A stretch of DNA of 64,000 bases from Deinococcus arcticus (lineage in GTDB: Bacteria > Deinococcota > Deinococci > Deinococcales > Deinococcaceae), in NCBI RefSeq assembly GCF_003028415.1, contig NZ_PYSV01000011.1, positions 80,423 to 144,422 of the forward strand, given 5' to 3'. The notes beneath the pieces were generated by a model. It was not told the DNA's origin, did no database searches, and was given only the letters and a program-made list of their open reading frames with translations. Made by a program: the position numbers and the translations under genes. Below are positions 17,618 to 25,581 of this stretch, in pieces (position 1 is the first letter of the stretch; each line of letters starts with the position of its first letter).

Positions 17618-17644
17618 ATTCTAGCGGGGCGCGCCCTCTAGACT
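17618..17644. promoter_or_regulatory. Back-to-back leaderless promoters
   Basis: In the 43-bp gap between divergent genes, TAGAAT (minus, 17618-17623, 9 nt from the plsY-like ATG) and TAGACT (plus, 17639-17644, 7 nt from the ThiF-like ATG) face away from each other. Their -35 regions must overlap, so the two genes probably compete for RNA polymerase. Confidence 0.6.
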
Positions 17645-17651
17645 CGGCGCC

Positions 17652-18392
17652 ATGAGCGCCCTGCCCGACCGCCCCCTGAGCCGCGCCGAACTGCGCCGCT
17701 ACAGCCGCGCGCTGCTGGTCCCCGAATGGCAGGAGGCCGGTGCCCAGGCCCGTGTGGGGGCCGCCCGGGTGGTGGTGGTGGGGGCCGGCGGCCTGGGCAG
17801 CCCGGTGATTGCGGCGCTCTCAGGCGCCGGGGTGGGTCAACTGGTCATTGCCGAGGGCGACACCGTGGACCTCAGCAACCTGCACCGCCAGAGCCTGTAC
17901 ACCACCCCGGATGTGGGCGCCCCCAAGGCCGAGCGCGCCGCCGCCCGCGCCCAGCAGCTCAATCCCCAGGTGCGCGTGCGCGTGGCTCCACCGGTGGACG
18001 ACCGCACGCTGCCGGGGCTGCTCTCAGACGCCGCGCTGCTGATTGACGCCACCGACAACTTCGAGACGCGCTACCGCATTGCCGACGCCTGCACCGCCCT
18101 GGGACGCGAATGGGTGTGGGGCGCGGCCAGCGGCACCTCCGGCATGGTCAGCGTGTTTGGCCCGGCCCTGGGCCTGCGCGACGTGTTTCCCGAACCCGGC
18201 GACGCGGCCTCGTGCGACGAGGCGGGGGTGCTGGGGCCCGTGCCCGGCGTGGTGGGCGCCCTGATGGCCCTGGAGGCCCTGAAGGTCCTGGGCGGGGTGG
18301 GCGAGCCCCTGCGCGGGCGCCTGTGGACCTTTGACGCCCTGAGCGGGCACACGCGGGTCCTGCGGCTGGGCCCAGCCCGCGCGGCCCGGTAA
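17652..18392 (+). CDS. ThiF/MoeB/HesA-family adenylyltransferase
   Basis: 246 aa. E1-like enzyme that adenylates the C-terminus of a sulfur-carrier protein (MoaD or ThiS type) for molybdopterin or thiamine synthesis. Motifs: RYSRALLVPEWQ at the N-terminus, VVVGAGGLGSPV nucleotide loop, DTVDLSNLHRQSL, DATDNFETR and the DEAGVLGPVPGVVG block after a conserved Cys. The two CxxC pairs of the structural zinc site found in most MoeB proteins are absent, so I do not choose between moeB, thiF and hesA. No carrier-protein gene is adjacent. Confidence 0.82.
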   Translation: MSALPDRPLSRAELRRYSRALLVPEWQEAGAQARVGAARVVVVGAGGLGSPVIAALSGAGVGQLVIAEGDTVDLSNLHRQSLYTTPDVGAPKAERAAARAQQLNPQVRVRVAPPVDDRTLPGLLSDAALLIDATDNFETRYRIADACTALGREWVWGAASGTSGMVSVFGPALGLRDVFPEPGDAASCDEAGVLGPVPGVVGALMALEALKVLGGVGEPLRGRLWTFDALSGHTRVLRLGPARAAR

Positions 18393-18480
18393 GCCGGGCA
18401 GGAACAGCCGGATGACCCGGGGCCCAGTTCACCCCCCCGCGCCCCCTTTATTCCCCCTGAAGACCCACGCCCAGGGCGGC

Positions 18481-18508
18481 TTGACGGCGCGGGCCGGTGT
18501 GTTACTGT
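18481..18508 (+). promoter_or_regulatory. Promoter of the HU gene
   Basis: TTGACG (18481-18486), 16-bp spacer, TACTGT (18503-18508). Transcription would start near 18515, leaving a leader of about 45 nt that contains CGGAGG before the ATG at 18559. Confidence 0.65.
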
Positions 18509-18558
18509 GCGCCTGAGCCGACAATCCAGCTCGACTTCAGTTCTCGGAGGTTCTTCTC

Positions 18559-18957
18559 ATGACCAAGAGCACCAAGTCCGCCGCGAAGCAGCCCGCCCGC
18601 AGCGCCGCCCGCACCGGCACGTCCGGCCGCCGGGGCGCCACCGACGCCGCCCGGGGCACGGACGCCGCGCGCGCCGACAGCGGCAAGATCGCCAAGACCC
18701 AGATTATTGACATGGTGGCCGAGCGCACCTCGCTGAACAAGAAACAGGCGGGCGACGCGGTGGCGACCATGCTCGACTGCGTGGTGTCGGCCCTGCGTTC
18801 CGGCCAGAGCGTGGGCCTGCCCGGCCTGGGCACCCTGAGCATTGCCCAGACGGCCGAACGCAGCGGCGTGCGCCCGGGCACCTCCGAGCGCATCACCATT
18901 CCGGCCGGCCGCAAGGTGCGCTTCAAGGTGGCCACCACCCTCAAGGGCAGCCTGTAA
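18559..18957 (+). CDS. hup: HU-family nucleoid protein with basic N-terminal tail
   Basis: 132 aa against about 90 for ordinary HU. Residues 1-45 are an Ala/Lys/Arg/Thr-rich disordered extension, the form seen in Deinococcus HU. The HU core follows: [39 protein letters not shown] and [18 protein letters not shown], which includes the DNA-intercalating arm with its Ile-Pro tip. It compacts and bends the nucleoid; the tail should raise DNA affinity. Preceded by CGGAGG and its own promoter, and followed by a strong terminator, so it is monocistronic. Confidence 0.95.
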   Translation: MTKSTKSAAKQPARSAARTGTSGRRGATDAARGTDAARADSGKIAKTQIIDMVAERTSLNKKQAGDAVATMLDCVVSALRSGQSVGLPGLGTLSIAQTAERSGVRPGTSERITIPAGRKVRFKVATTLKGSL

Positions 18958-18981
18958 GGGTTCGTAGAACAGTTTTTAAGG

Positions 18982-19012
18982 CAGCGGCGCTGATTGGGCG
19001 CCGCTGTTTTTC
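18982..19012 (+). terminator. Rho-independent terminator of the HU gene
   Basis: CAGCGGCGC / GCGCCGCTG with a 7-nt loop, followed by TTTTT, 24 bp after the stop codon. Confidence 0.9.
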
Positions 19013-19463
19013 ATGGTCTGACGGTGCACAGTAAAGAAGGACGTGTGTGGGGTAAGAGCAGGCCGCGTGATCAAAGACAGCGTTGAAGCTGGTGGGTGCG
19101 GTGCAGGCCACGGGGAACAGTCTGCAGCTCGGCGGCCTGTCCTTGATTGAAGAAGGAAGGGGCCAAAAGAAAATGGGTGAAAAGCAGCAGCGTTGTGTGG
19201 CAAAAAATGGCAACAAGCTGCTGCCCCAATTCTGTTCTGTGCCTGTACAAGGCAAGTCAGCCGGAACTTGGGGTGTAGAGTTGCCCGGCAAGATCATCTG
19301 GCGCCCCTGTTGAGGTTGAAGGGGGTGCGGCGCAGCGATGCCCTTGAGGTCACACGCCCTTTTCACCTGAACTCCCTTTTGACCTGAATGGGGAAGAAGG
19401 TTGAAAAAGCAGGCTTTACAATGAAGCGGGCAGGCGGTCATACTCCTTTGAAGGAGGCGCGAT
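19013..19463. other. Intergenic region with a -10-like box near its end
   Basis: About 450 bp without a supported gene. It is noticeably less GC-rich than its neighbours. A TACAAT (19417-19422) about 40 nt before the next ATG may be that gene's -10. No matching -35 at normal spacing is seen. The rest could hold a small RNA, but nothing specific supports one. Confidence 0.4.
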
Positions 19464-19895
19464 ATGGCTTACAAGAAACTCAGTGAACAGGTGCAGGAAC
19501 TCAGTAACCCCCAGCGCAGCGATACGTTTATCAAGCTGTTCCGTGAAGCGGTGCGGCAGGGCAAATTCGACGCGGCGTACATGCCCGAGCGCTTCACCAT
19601 GCCCAAGCAGTTCAGCCGCCGTGGCAGTGAAGGCACCTACGAGCGTGACACGCGCGAGATGCTCTTTGAACAGAGCAAGGAATTCGACGCGTGGTTTGAA
19701 GAAACCAACCGCGCCCTGGCCTCGGCCCGGCGCGGCGGCAACATCAAGCCCAGCGTGGAAGCCATTGAAGCGGGCCTGGTGGATTTCAGGACCATGGCCG
19801 AAGAAACCCGGCGCAAGATGCAGGCCAGCTACGAAAAGGGGCAGGCCCTGGGCAAAAGCCGCTCCAAGAGCAGCGGCAAGGGCAAGAAGAAATAA
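19464..19895 (+). CDS. Unknown 143-aa protein with a basic tail
   Basis: Start preceded by GAAGGAGG. The sequence is helical and highly charged with a lysine/serine-rich C-terminus (GKSRSKSSGKGKKK). Such a tail suggests nucleic-acid or ribosome contact. No known family was recognised. Transcription probably stops at the hairpin after it (19911-19947). It precedes the guanylate kinase gene, which has its own leaderless promoter. Confidence 0.75.
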   Translation: MAYKKLSEQVQELSNPQRSDTFIKLFREAVRQGKFDAAYMPERFTMPKQFSRRGSEGTYERDTREMLFEQSKEFDAWFEETNRALASARRGGNIKPSVEAIEAGLVDFRTMAEETRRKMQASYEKGQALGKSRSKSSGKGKKK

Positions 19896-19910
19896 CGTTG
19901 CTGTACGCTC

Positions 19911-19947
19911 GGGCGGCCTCCTCTCGTGGGGGCCGCCTGTTCTCTTT
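19911..19947 (+). terminator. Hairpin terminator between the 143-aa gene and gmk
   Basis: GGCGGCC (19912-19918) pairs with GGCCGCC (19931-19937), followed by TGTTCTCTTT. Confidence 0.65.
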
Positions 19948-19963
19948 GGCCGGGCGCATTGGG

Positions 19964-19969
19964 TATGGT
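19964..19969 (+). promoter_or_regulatory. Leaderless -10 box (TATGGT) of gmk
   Basis: TATGGT, 6 nt, then ATG at 19976. No SD sequence precedes this ATG. Confidence 0.55.
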
Positions 19970-19975
19970 GGCGGG

Positions 19976-20692
19976 ATGACCGCTGGCCTTCCTTCTGACA
20001 TGCCCCTGAGCACCCCACCGCGCCGGGGCCTCCTTCTGGTGATGACCGGCGCGTCGGGTGTGGGCAAGGGCACCCTGCGCGAGCGCTGGCTGGCCGGGCA
20101 GAACGTGTTTTACAGCACCTCCTGGACCACCCGTGAGGCCCGCCCCGGCGAGGAACACGGCGTGCATTACGTGTTCGTGACCCCCGACGACTTCGAGACC
20201 AAGGCGCGCGGCGGCGGTTTTCTGGAACACGCGGCGTTTGTGGGCAACCGTTACGGCACGCCCATTGAGCCCATCGAGGCGGCGCTGTCGCGCGGGCAGG
20301 ACGTCATTCTGGAAATTGAGGTGGAGGGGGCCATGCAGGTCAAGGCCCGCATGGGAGAAGAGGCCATCCTGATTTTCATCATGCCGCCCAGCCTCTCGGA
20401 ACTGCGCCGCCGCCTGGAAGGGCGCGCCACCGAGACCCCCGAGCGCATTGAAAAGCGCCTGATCCGCGCGCGTGAAGAGATCCGCGAGGCCCACGAGTTC
20501 CGCTATGTGGTGGTCAATGACGATCTGGACCGCGCCGTGGAGGACCTGCACGCCATTCAGCGCGCCGAGCGGGCCCGCCAGCGCCCCGAAACCGAGTGGA
20601 CCGAGGAAGACCGCGAAGCCCGGGTGCGGGCCGACACCCTGCGCAGCTACACCCTCACCGACGCCCAGCTTGATGAGGTCGCCACCCACTGA
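19976..20692 (+). CDS. gmk: Guanylate kinase
   Basis: 238 aa. Phosphorylates GMP to GDP with ATP. The P-loop is GASGVGKG (25-32). The GMP-binding part follows: STSWTTREARPGEEHGVHYVF, then EHAAFVGNRYGTP and VILEIEVEGAMQVK. The lid has arginines (RLIRAREEI). It is somewhat longer than the usual 205-210 aa because of an N-terminal extension of about 16 residues and a C-terminal charged helix. The start at 19976 is set by the leaderless TATGGT box; an upstream in-frame ATG would overlap the preceding terminator. Confidence 0.93.
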   Translation: MTAGLPSDMPLSTPPRRGLLLVMTGASGVGKGTLRERWLAGQNVFYSTSWTTREARPGEEHGVHYVFVTPDDFETKARGGGFLEHAAFVGNRYGTPIEPIEAALSRGQDVILEIEVEGAMQVKARMGEEAILIFIMPPSLSELRRRLEGRATETPERIEKRLIRAREEIREAHEFRYVVVNDDLDRAVEDLHAIQRAERARQRPETEWTEEDREARVRADTLRSYTLTDAQLDEVATH

Positions 20693-20743
20693 ACGCGGCC
20701 AGCCCGGTGACCACGCACTTTTTCCATCACAGGAGGGCCTTTC

Positions 20744-21268
20744 ATGCCACTGGAACTGATCCAAGGCGATATCGCCGCGCAGACCACCTGCGCCGTGGTG
20801 ACGGCCGCAAACAAGGAACTGATGGGCGGCGGGGGCGTGGACGGCGTGATTCACCGCGCCGCTGGCCCCGAGCTGCTGCGGGCCATTCGCCAGATTGGCG
20901 GCGCGCCCACCGGCACAGCGGTCATCACGCCCGCCTTTGACCTGTCCCGGCAGGGCGTGCGGCACGTTCTTCATGCCGTGGGGCCCATCTGGCGTGGCGG
21001 GCACTCAGGCGAGGCTGCGCAGCTGGCCAGCGCTTACCGCCACAGCCTGGAACTGGCCGCCGCGCACGGGTGCAGTAGCGTGGCGTTTCCGGCCATCAGC
21101 ACCGGGGTCTACGGCTATCCGCTGGAACAGGCCGCCGAGGTCAGCCTGCGGGCAATCACCGCGTTTCTGGAGGACCACCCCGAGTTGCAGGTGCGCGTGG
21201 TGCTGCACGGTGCCGGCCCGCTGAATGTCTTTCGCCGGGCGCTGGCGCGGCTGGCACCGCCTGCATAA
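20744..21268 (+). CDS. Macrodomain protein (ADP-ribose / O-acetyl-ADP-ribose hydrolase type)
   Basis: 174 aa, a stand-alone macrodomain of MacroD type. Key residues: Asn23 in [22 protein letters not shown] (AAN and the glycine-rich loop with Asp33), and the second loop [12 protein letters not shown] that grips the diphosphate. Such proteins remove ADP-ribose from proteins or deacetylate O-acetyl-ADP-ribose. Strong AGGAGG 9 nt upstream. A promoter immediately follows its stop codon (21271). Confidence 0.9.
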   Translation: MPLELIQGDIAAQTTCAVVTAANKELMGGGGVDGVIHRAAGPELLRAIRQIGGAPTGTAVITPAFDLSRQGVRHVLHAVGPIWRGGHSGEAAQLASAYRHSLELAAAHGCSSVAFPAISTGVYGYPLEQAAEVSLRAITAFLEDHPELQVRVVLHGAGPLNVFRRALARLAPPA

Positions 21269-21270
21269 AC

Positions 21271-21335
21271 TTGACGCCCCCCGGATACCGCGCTATAGTT
21301 CTGGACATCACCGCCCAGAGAGGCGGCTTTTTTTT
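21271..21335 (+). ncRNA. Promoter-terminator cassette predicted to make a ~29-nt RNA
   Basis: TTGACG (21271-21276), exactly 17 bp, TATAGT (21294-21299). Transcription should start at about 21307. Only a few nt later comes CCGCC (21311-21315), a 6-nt loop and GGCGG (21322-21326), then eight T (21328-21335). The predicted RNA starts AUCACCGCC and is about 29 nt long. The hairpin may also terminate the macrodomain mRNA. A near copy exists at 46594-46655. Confidence 0.55.
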
Positions 21336-21510
21336 ATTGTCACCCATGGCCAGGCTATTTGCCGGGCCAGCTCGGGACGCGCAGAGTGCAGGCCGTGTGC
21401 GGCTGTCTGCTCCTTCAGATCGCCGCTTATGCCTTGTGGGGTGGGCTGCATGGCCAGGAACAACCTGGGCCGCCGTGCAGACCAGTTGGACGGGGGAGAG
21501 AAGGGCATCT

Positions 21511-21658
21511 AAGGACGTTGCACCTCACGTTGCGAATTTTCAGGAGAGCACCGAACAGTCTCCACTCCCGGTGCAACGTCCTTTTTTCGATACTCGCTCT
21601 GCTGCGCAGCTGTTCCAGCCCGCTCGGTTGATCTAAAGATCAACAGCGAGCGACTTAA
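21511..21658 (+). repeat. Copy A of a dispersed hairpin element
   Basis: Begins with AAGGACGTTGCAC (21511-21523) and its exact inverse complement GTGCAACGTCCTT (21571-21583), followed by a T-run. A tail follows with CTCGCT (about 21592), GTTGATC-TAAA-GATCAAC (about 21627-21644) and GCGAGCGACTTAA at the end. The long hairpin with T-run is a plausible terminator. Other copies: 27184-27309, 45017-45120, 50197-50346. Confidence 0.9.
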
Positions 21659-21949
21659 ATCCAGCCCCCATCTTGGCTTGCCCACAGGCTCAGGTCAGGG
21701 CGATGGCAGCTGTCACTGGCAGCGCTCCTTGCGGCTGCTCTCTCTTGCCGGCTGGACCGGAACAGCAGGTCCATGAACAGCGCCTTCGATTCTGGAAGGG
21801 GCGAAACCGGGGGCGAGAGTCTATGACGCCGTGAATGAGTTCTGATGGTGAATGACTCTGCGGAAAATATCGTCTGAGCCGGTGTTCCTGATCTCCAAAA
21901 ACCTTCCTTATTCCTCATCAGGTCATTATGTTTTTAGCAGAAAATGTGC
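21659..21949. other. Intergenic, no supported gene
   Basis: About 290 bp between repeat copy A and the promoter of the 231-aa gene. With 21336-21510 it forms a gene-free stretch. I see no coding frame with a start signal and no conserved motif. Confidence 0.4.
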
Positions 21950-21955
21950 TAAACT
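21950..21955 (+). promoter_or_regulatory. Leaderless -10 box (TAAACT)
   Basis: TAAACT, 7 nt, then ATG at 21963. The TTGGAG directly touching the ATG is too close to act as an SD. Confidence 0.6.
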
Positions 21956-21962
21956 CTTGGAG

Positions 21963-22658
<696 letters not shown>

Positions 22659-22667
22659 GCGGGGGCC

Positions 22668-22898
22668 GATGGCGGAAAGCAGATGGCAGATGGCTGAACA
22701 CAGGCCGTCTGCCTTCTCTTTTGTCTGGTGGTCGGGCCGGTGGTCAAGCGGGGCATGGGTGGCATGTCGTCTGGGACGCAGGTCACGCTCCACCCTCTGC
22801 AGGCCCCGCTAAGAATGGAAAAACAGCGTGTTGGTCCTCCTGTCTCTGCAAGGTCTTCGCTTTTGCCATCTGCCATAGACCATCCGCCATCTGCCGCC
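22668..22898. repeat. Oppositely oriented ATGGCNN heptamer runs flanking 170 bp
   Basis: At 22668-22694 GATGGC recurs (GATGGCGG, AGATGGCAGATGGC). At 22865-22898 the same motif recurs on the other strand (GCCATCTGCCAT, CCGCCATCTGCC). The unit core ATGGC is shared with the tandem repeat at 12774-12806 (GCCAT is its complement). The enclosed stretch has no supported gene. Confidence 0.6.
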
Positions 22899-22919
22899 CT
22901 TTCCCTCATCCAGGCCCGC

Positions 22920-22925
22920 TAGAAT
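22920..22925 (+). promoter_or_regulatory. Leaderless -10 box (TAGAAT) of lptF
   Basis: TAGAAT, 7 nt, then the GTG start at 22933. Confidence 0.65.
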
Positions 22926-22932
22926 CCAGCAC

Positions 22933-23979
22933 GTGCCGCCCCTCCTGATTCGCCTCGTCCTGGCCGAGGTCACGCGCTGGTATGCGGCGGGCGTGGCACT
23001 GTTTCTGTCGCTGCAGATGATCGACGCCCTGAGCAGCACGGTGGCCAAGTTGCTGCAGTTCCGCCCGCCCGTGGACAAAGCCGCCCTGGCCTTTCTGAGC
23101 ATCGCGCCGGGCATTCTGAACAAGAGTCTGGTGCTGGCGGTGCCGTTTGCCATCCTGCTGGCCTTTTCGCGGATGCAGCGCGACAGCGAACTCAAGGCGA
23201 TCAGCGCCGGGGGGGTGCCGCCGCTGCGGCTGGTGTGGCCGCTCGCGCTGCCCTTCGTGCTGGTGGCGGCGCTGGCCTACGTGAACGGCGACCGCATCGT
23301 GCCGTCCAATCTGGCCCGCTGGGACACCGCCTGGTTCAACATCTACAATATTCCACTGCCGCTGCAGACGCAGAAAAAGTACACCTATGCCCCGCCCGGC
23401 GCGCTGTACTACGCGGGCAGCGTGATCAGCACCGGCGACGGCACCACCGCGCAGCTGCAGGGCGTGATGGTGCAGCGGGGCGGCGAAATCCTGACCGCCA
23501 GCAGCGGCACCTGGGACAGCAGGGCCCGCACCTGGACGCTGCTCAGCCCCTGGCGCGCCCGTCCGGGGCAGCCGCCGCAGCTGCTGAACAAGCCGCTGAC
23601 CGTGCCGCAGACCGACACCCTGCGCCCCCCGCCCGCCAAGGCCGAGCAGACCACCACCCCCGACCTGCGCGCGCGCGCCGCCGATCCCCAGGTGCTGCCT
23701 GCCGATCAGCGCGAGGCGGCGTTTCAGATTGTCCGCCGCATGGCCGACCCGCTGACCGCCGTGGTGTTCGCCCTGGCGGCCGGGGCCCTGGGGCTGCTGC
23801 TGCGCAACCGCGCCGCCGCCTTTGCCGCCGTGCTGGTGTTTCTGGTGAGCTTCTACGTGCTGTGGACCACAGTGCCGGGGCTGGCGCGCGCCGGGGCGCT
23901 GTCGCCCGCGCTGGCGGCGTGGCTGCCCAATCTGGCCTTCGTGCTGCTGGCCGCCGCCCTGGCCTGGAGGCTGCGGTGA
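22933..23979 (+). CDS. lptF: LptF/LptG-family permease (first of pair)
   Basis: 348 aa, GTG start. YjgP/YjgQ fold: hydrophobic helices near 10-35 and 50-80, then LAVPFAILLAFSRMQRDSELKAISAGG with the coupling helix that contacts the LptB ATPase. A periplasmic beta-jellyroll portion (about 120-255) and C-terminal helices follow. In LPS bacteria the pair extracts LPS from the inner membrane. Deinococcus is not known to make classical LPS, so the cargo here is probably another envelope lipid or glycan. The stop overlaps the next gene by GTGA. Confidence 0.85.
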   Translation: MPPLLIRLVLAEVTRWYAAGVALFLSLQMIDALSSTVAKLLQFRPPVDKAALAFLSIAPGILNKSLVLAVPFAILLAFSRMQRDSELKAISAGGVPPLRLVWPLALPFVLVAALAYVNGDRIVPSNLARWDTAWFNIYNIPLPLQTQKKYTYAPPGALYYAGSVISTGDGTTAQLQGVMVQRGGEILTASSGTWDSRARTWTLLSPWRARPGQPPQLLNKPLTVPQTDTLRPPPAKAEQTTTPDLRARAADPQVLPADQREAAFQIVRRMADPLTAVVFALAAGALGLLLRNRAAAFAAVLVFLVSFYVLWTTVPGLARAGALSPALAAWLPNLAFVLLAAALAWRLR

Positions 23980-25070
23980 AGACCTTTGAACGCTACGTGC
24001 TCTCGGAAATCCTGCCGTTTCTGGCTGGGGGGGTGGCGGCCGTGATCACGCTGCTGCTGCTGGCCAGCCTGGAAGGCATTATTGCGCCGCTGCTGGCCAA
24101 GGGCGCCAACCCGGTGCTGGTGGCGCGGGTGCTGGCCCTGAGCGTGCCTGAAGCCACCGCCCGCGCCCTGCCCATCGCCCTGATGTTCGCGGTGCTGCTG
24201 GGCCTGTCGCGCCTGGCGGCCGACAGCGAGATCAAGAGCGCGGTGGCCTCGGGCATTCCGGCCGCGCGGCTGTTCCGCCCGGTGCTGGGCCTGGGGGCCG
24301 CTGTGGCCGTGCTGGCCTTTGCGCTGGGCGAGGGGCTGGTGCCGCGCGCCCGGGTGGAAGCGCGCGCCGTGCAGCGCCAGATTGTGCTGGACAATCCCCG
24401 GGTGCTGGGCCTGGGGCAGAACGTGGTGCTGCGCGACACCCTGAACCGCGCCATCAGCGTGGGTGAGGTGCGCCCGGGCGGCGAGCTGCGCGACCTGCGC
24501 ATCGTGACGATGGTGGACGGCACCCTGCCCAGCGAGGTCATCACGGCCGCCGCCGGCCGCCTGCGCCCCGGAACCAACGTGCTGGAACTGCGCCAGGGCC
24601 AGCGCGTGACCTACCAGAACGGCGATCCTCGGCCCTCGACCATCCTCAGCTTCAAGCAGGGCCGCCTGCCCCTGCAGGACACCGGCACCGACCTGGGGGG
24701 CCAGCCCCAGACCGCCCAGCCCATCTACGATCCCCTGCCCGTGCTCTGGAGCCGCACGCAGACCTACCGCCAGCAGAAGATCAGCGCGCCGGCGGATTTT
24801 ACGGCCCTGCACCAGAAGTTCGCCGGGCCGCTGGCAGCCCTGGCGCTGGCCTTTTTTGCCGTGACACTGGCGGTGTATTCCTTTCGCAGCGGGCGCGACC
24901 TGGGGCTGGTGTGGGCGCTGCTGCTGACCTTTGCCTACTACGCCACCTACAGCGTGTTCCGCGTGATGGGCGAGAACGGCGCGGTACCCGGCGCCGTGGC
25001 GGCCTACGCGCCGGACGTGATCGCAGTGGTGGCGGGCGCAGGGCTGCTGTGGCTTACCTCGCGCCGCTGA
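23976..25070 (+). CDS. lptG: LptF/LptG-family permease (second of pair)
   Basis: 364 aa, GTG start inside the lptF stop (GTGA at 23976-23979), so the two subunits are translationally coupled, as suits a heterodimer. It has the same architecture as its partner: FERYVLSEILPFLAGG at the N-terminus, LSRLAADSEIKSAVASGIPAARL coupling segment, periplasmic domain about 115-255, and three C-terminal spans ending LTSRR. Its 3' end overlaps the convergent HxlR gene by 17 bp. No lptB or lptC is visible. Confidence 0.85.
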   Translation: MKTFERYVLSEILPFLAGGVAAVITLLLLASLEGIIAPLLAKGANPVLVARVLALSVPEATARALPIALMFAVLLGLSRLAADSEIKSAVASGIPAARLFRPVLGLGAAVAVLAFALGEGLVPRARVEARAVQRQIVLDNPRVLGLGQNVVLRDTLNRAISVGEVRPGGELRDLRIVTMVDGTLPSEVITAAAGRLRPGTNVLELRQGQRVTYQNGDPRPSTILSFKQGRLPLQDTGTDLGGQPQTAQPIYDPLPVLWSRTQTYRQQKISAPADFTALHQKFAGPLAALALAFFAVTLAVYSFRSGRDLGLVWALLLTFAYYATYSVFRVMGENGAVPGAVAAYAPDVIAVVAGAGLLWLTSRR

Positions 25071-25434
25071 GGGGCGCGCTCGCCGCTTCAGGGACTTCTG
25101 CCCCGGCGGGTGGAGTCCAGCGGCTTCCCCAGCGTGCCATCGCCGCAATGATCTCGCCCAGGCTCTGGCCCTGTTCGGTCAGGGCATACTCCACCCGGGG
25201 GGGCACCTCGGCGTAGACGGTACGGGTGACCAGTCCCTGCGCTTCGAGCTGGCGCAGCCGCTCGGTCAGGGTTTTGGGCGACACGCGGCCCAGGGTGCGT
25301 TTCAGGTCGCTGAAGCGCCGCGTGCCGCCCAGCAGGTCGCGCAGAATCAGGGTGGTCCACTTGCCGCCAATCACCTGCATGGTGCGCTCCACGCCACATT
25401 CGGGGCGGCTCACCATCGCCTGACCGTATTTCAT
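25054..25434 (-). CDS. HxlR-family transcriptional regulator
   Basis: 126 aa. Winged helix-turn-helix with the family signature: a conserved Cys near the N-terminus (ECGVERTMQVIGGKWT), RRFSDLKRTLGRVSPKTLTERLRQLE recognition helix and a wing RVEYALTEQGQSL. Members sense redox or electrophiles through that Cys. It is divergent from an NAD(P)-binding oxidoreductase gene across a 143-bp gap, its likely target. Start 25434 has TACGCT 6 nt upstream (25441-25446); an in-frame ATG at 25485 is less likely since HxlR proteins usually begin just before this motif. Confidence 0.88.
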   Translation of the reverse strand: MKYGQAMVSRPECGVERTMQVIGGKWTTLILRDLLGGTRRFSDLKRTLGRVSPKTLTERLRQLEAQGLVTRTVYAEVPPRVEYALTEQGQSLGEIIAAMARWGSRWTPPAGAEVPEAASAPLSGAR

Positions 25435-25533
25435 GCCCGCAGCGTAACTGTTCCCAGAGGGAAGCGTCAGGGTTTCCAAAACCATACTGGCTTTTCTTTG
25501 TGCTCCTGCTTCCGCTCGGGGGGCTTTGTTTTC

Positions 25534-25539
25534 TAGCCT
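25534..25539 (+). promoter_or_regulatory. Leaderless -10 box (TAGCCT) ahead of an 11-codon ORF
   Basis: TAGCCT, 6 nt, then ATG at 25546. Confidence 0.5.
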
Positions 25540-25545
25540 GGGCCC

Positions 25546-25581
25546 ATGACCCCCACTGCTGTTTGCCGAGGCCCCCTATGA
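25546..25581 (+). CDS. 11-codon upstream ORF coupled to the oxidoreductase gene
   Basis: ATG-ACC-CCC-ACT-GCT-GTT-TGC-CGA-GGC-CCC-CTA-TGA encodes MTPTAVCRGPL. The -10 box TAGCCT lies 6 nt upstream, so ribosomes would load directly on this ATG. Its TGA overlaps the ATG of the next gene (ATGA, 25578-25581), which has no SD of its own. It contains one Cys codon and several Pro codons, so stalling or simple translational coupling are both conceivable. No conservation evidence is available. Confidence 0.4.
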   Translation: MTPTAVCRGPL

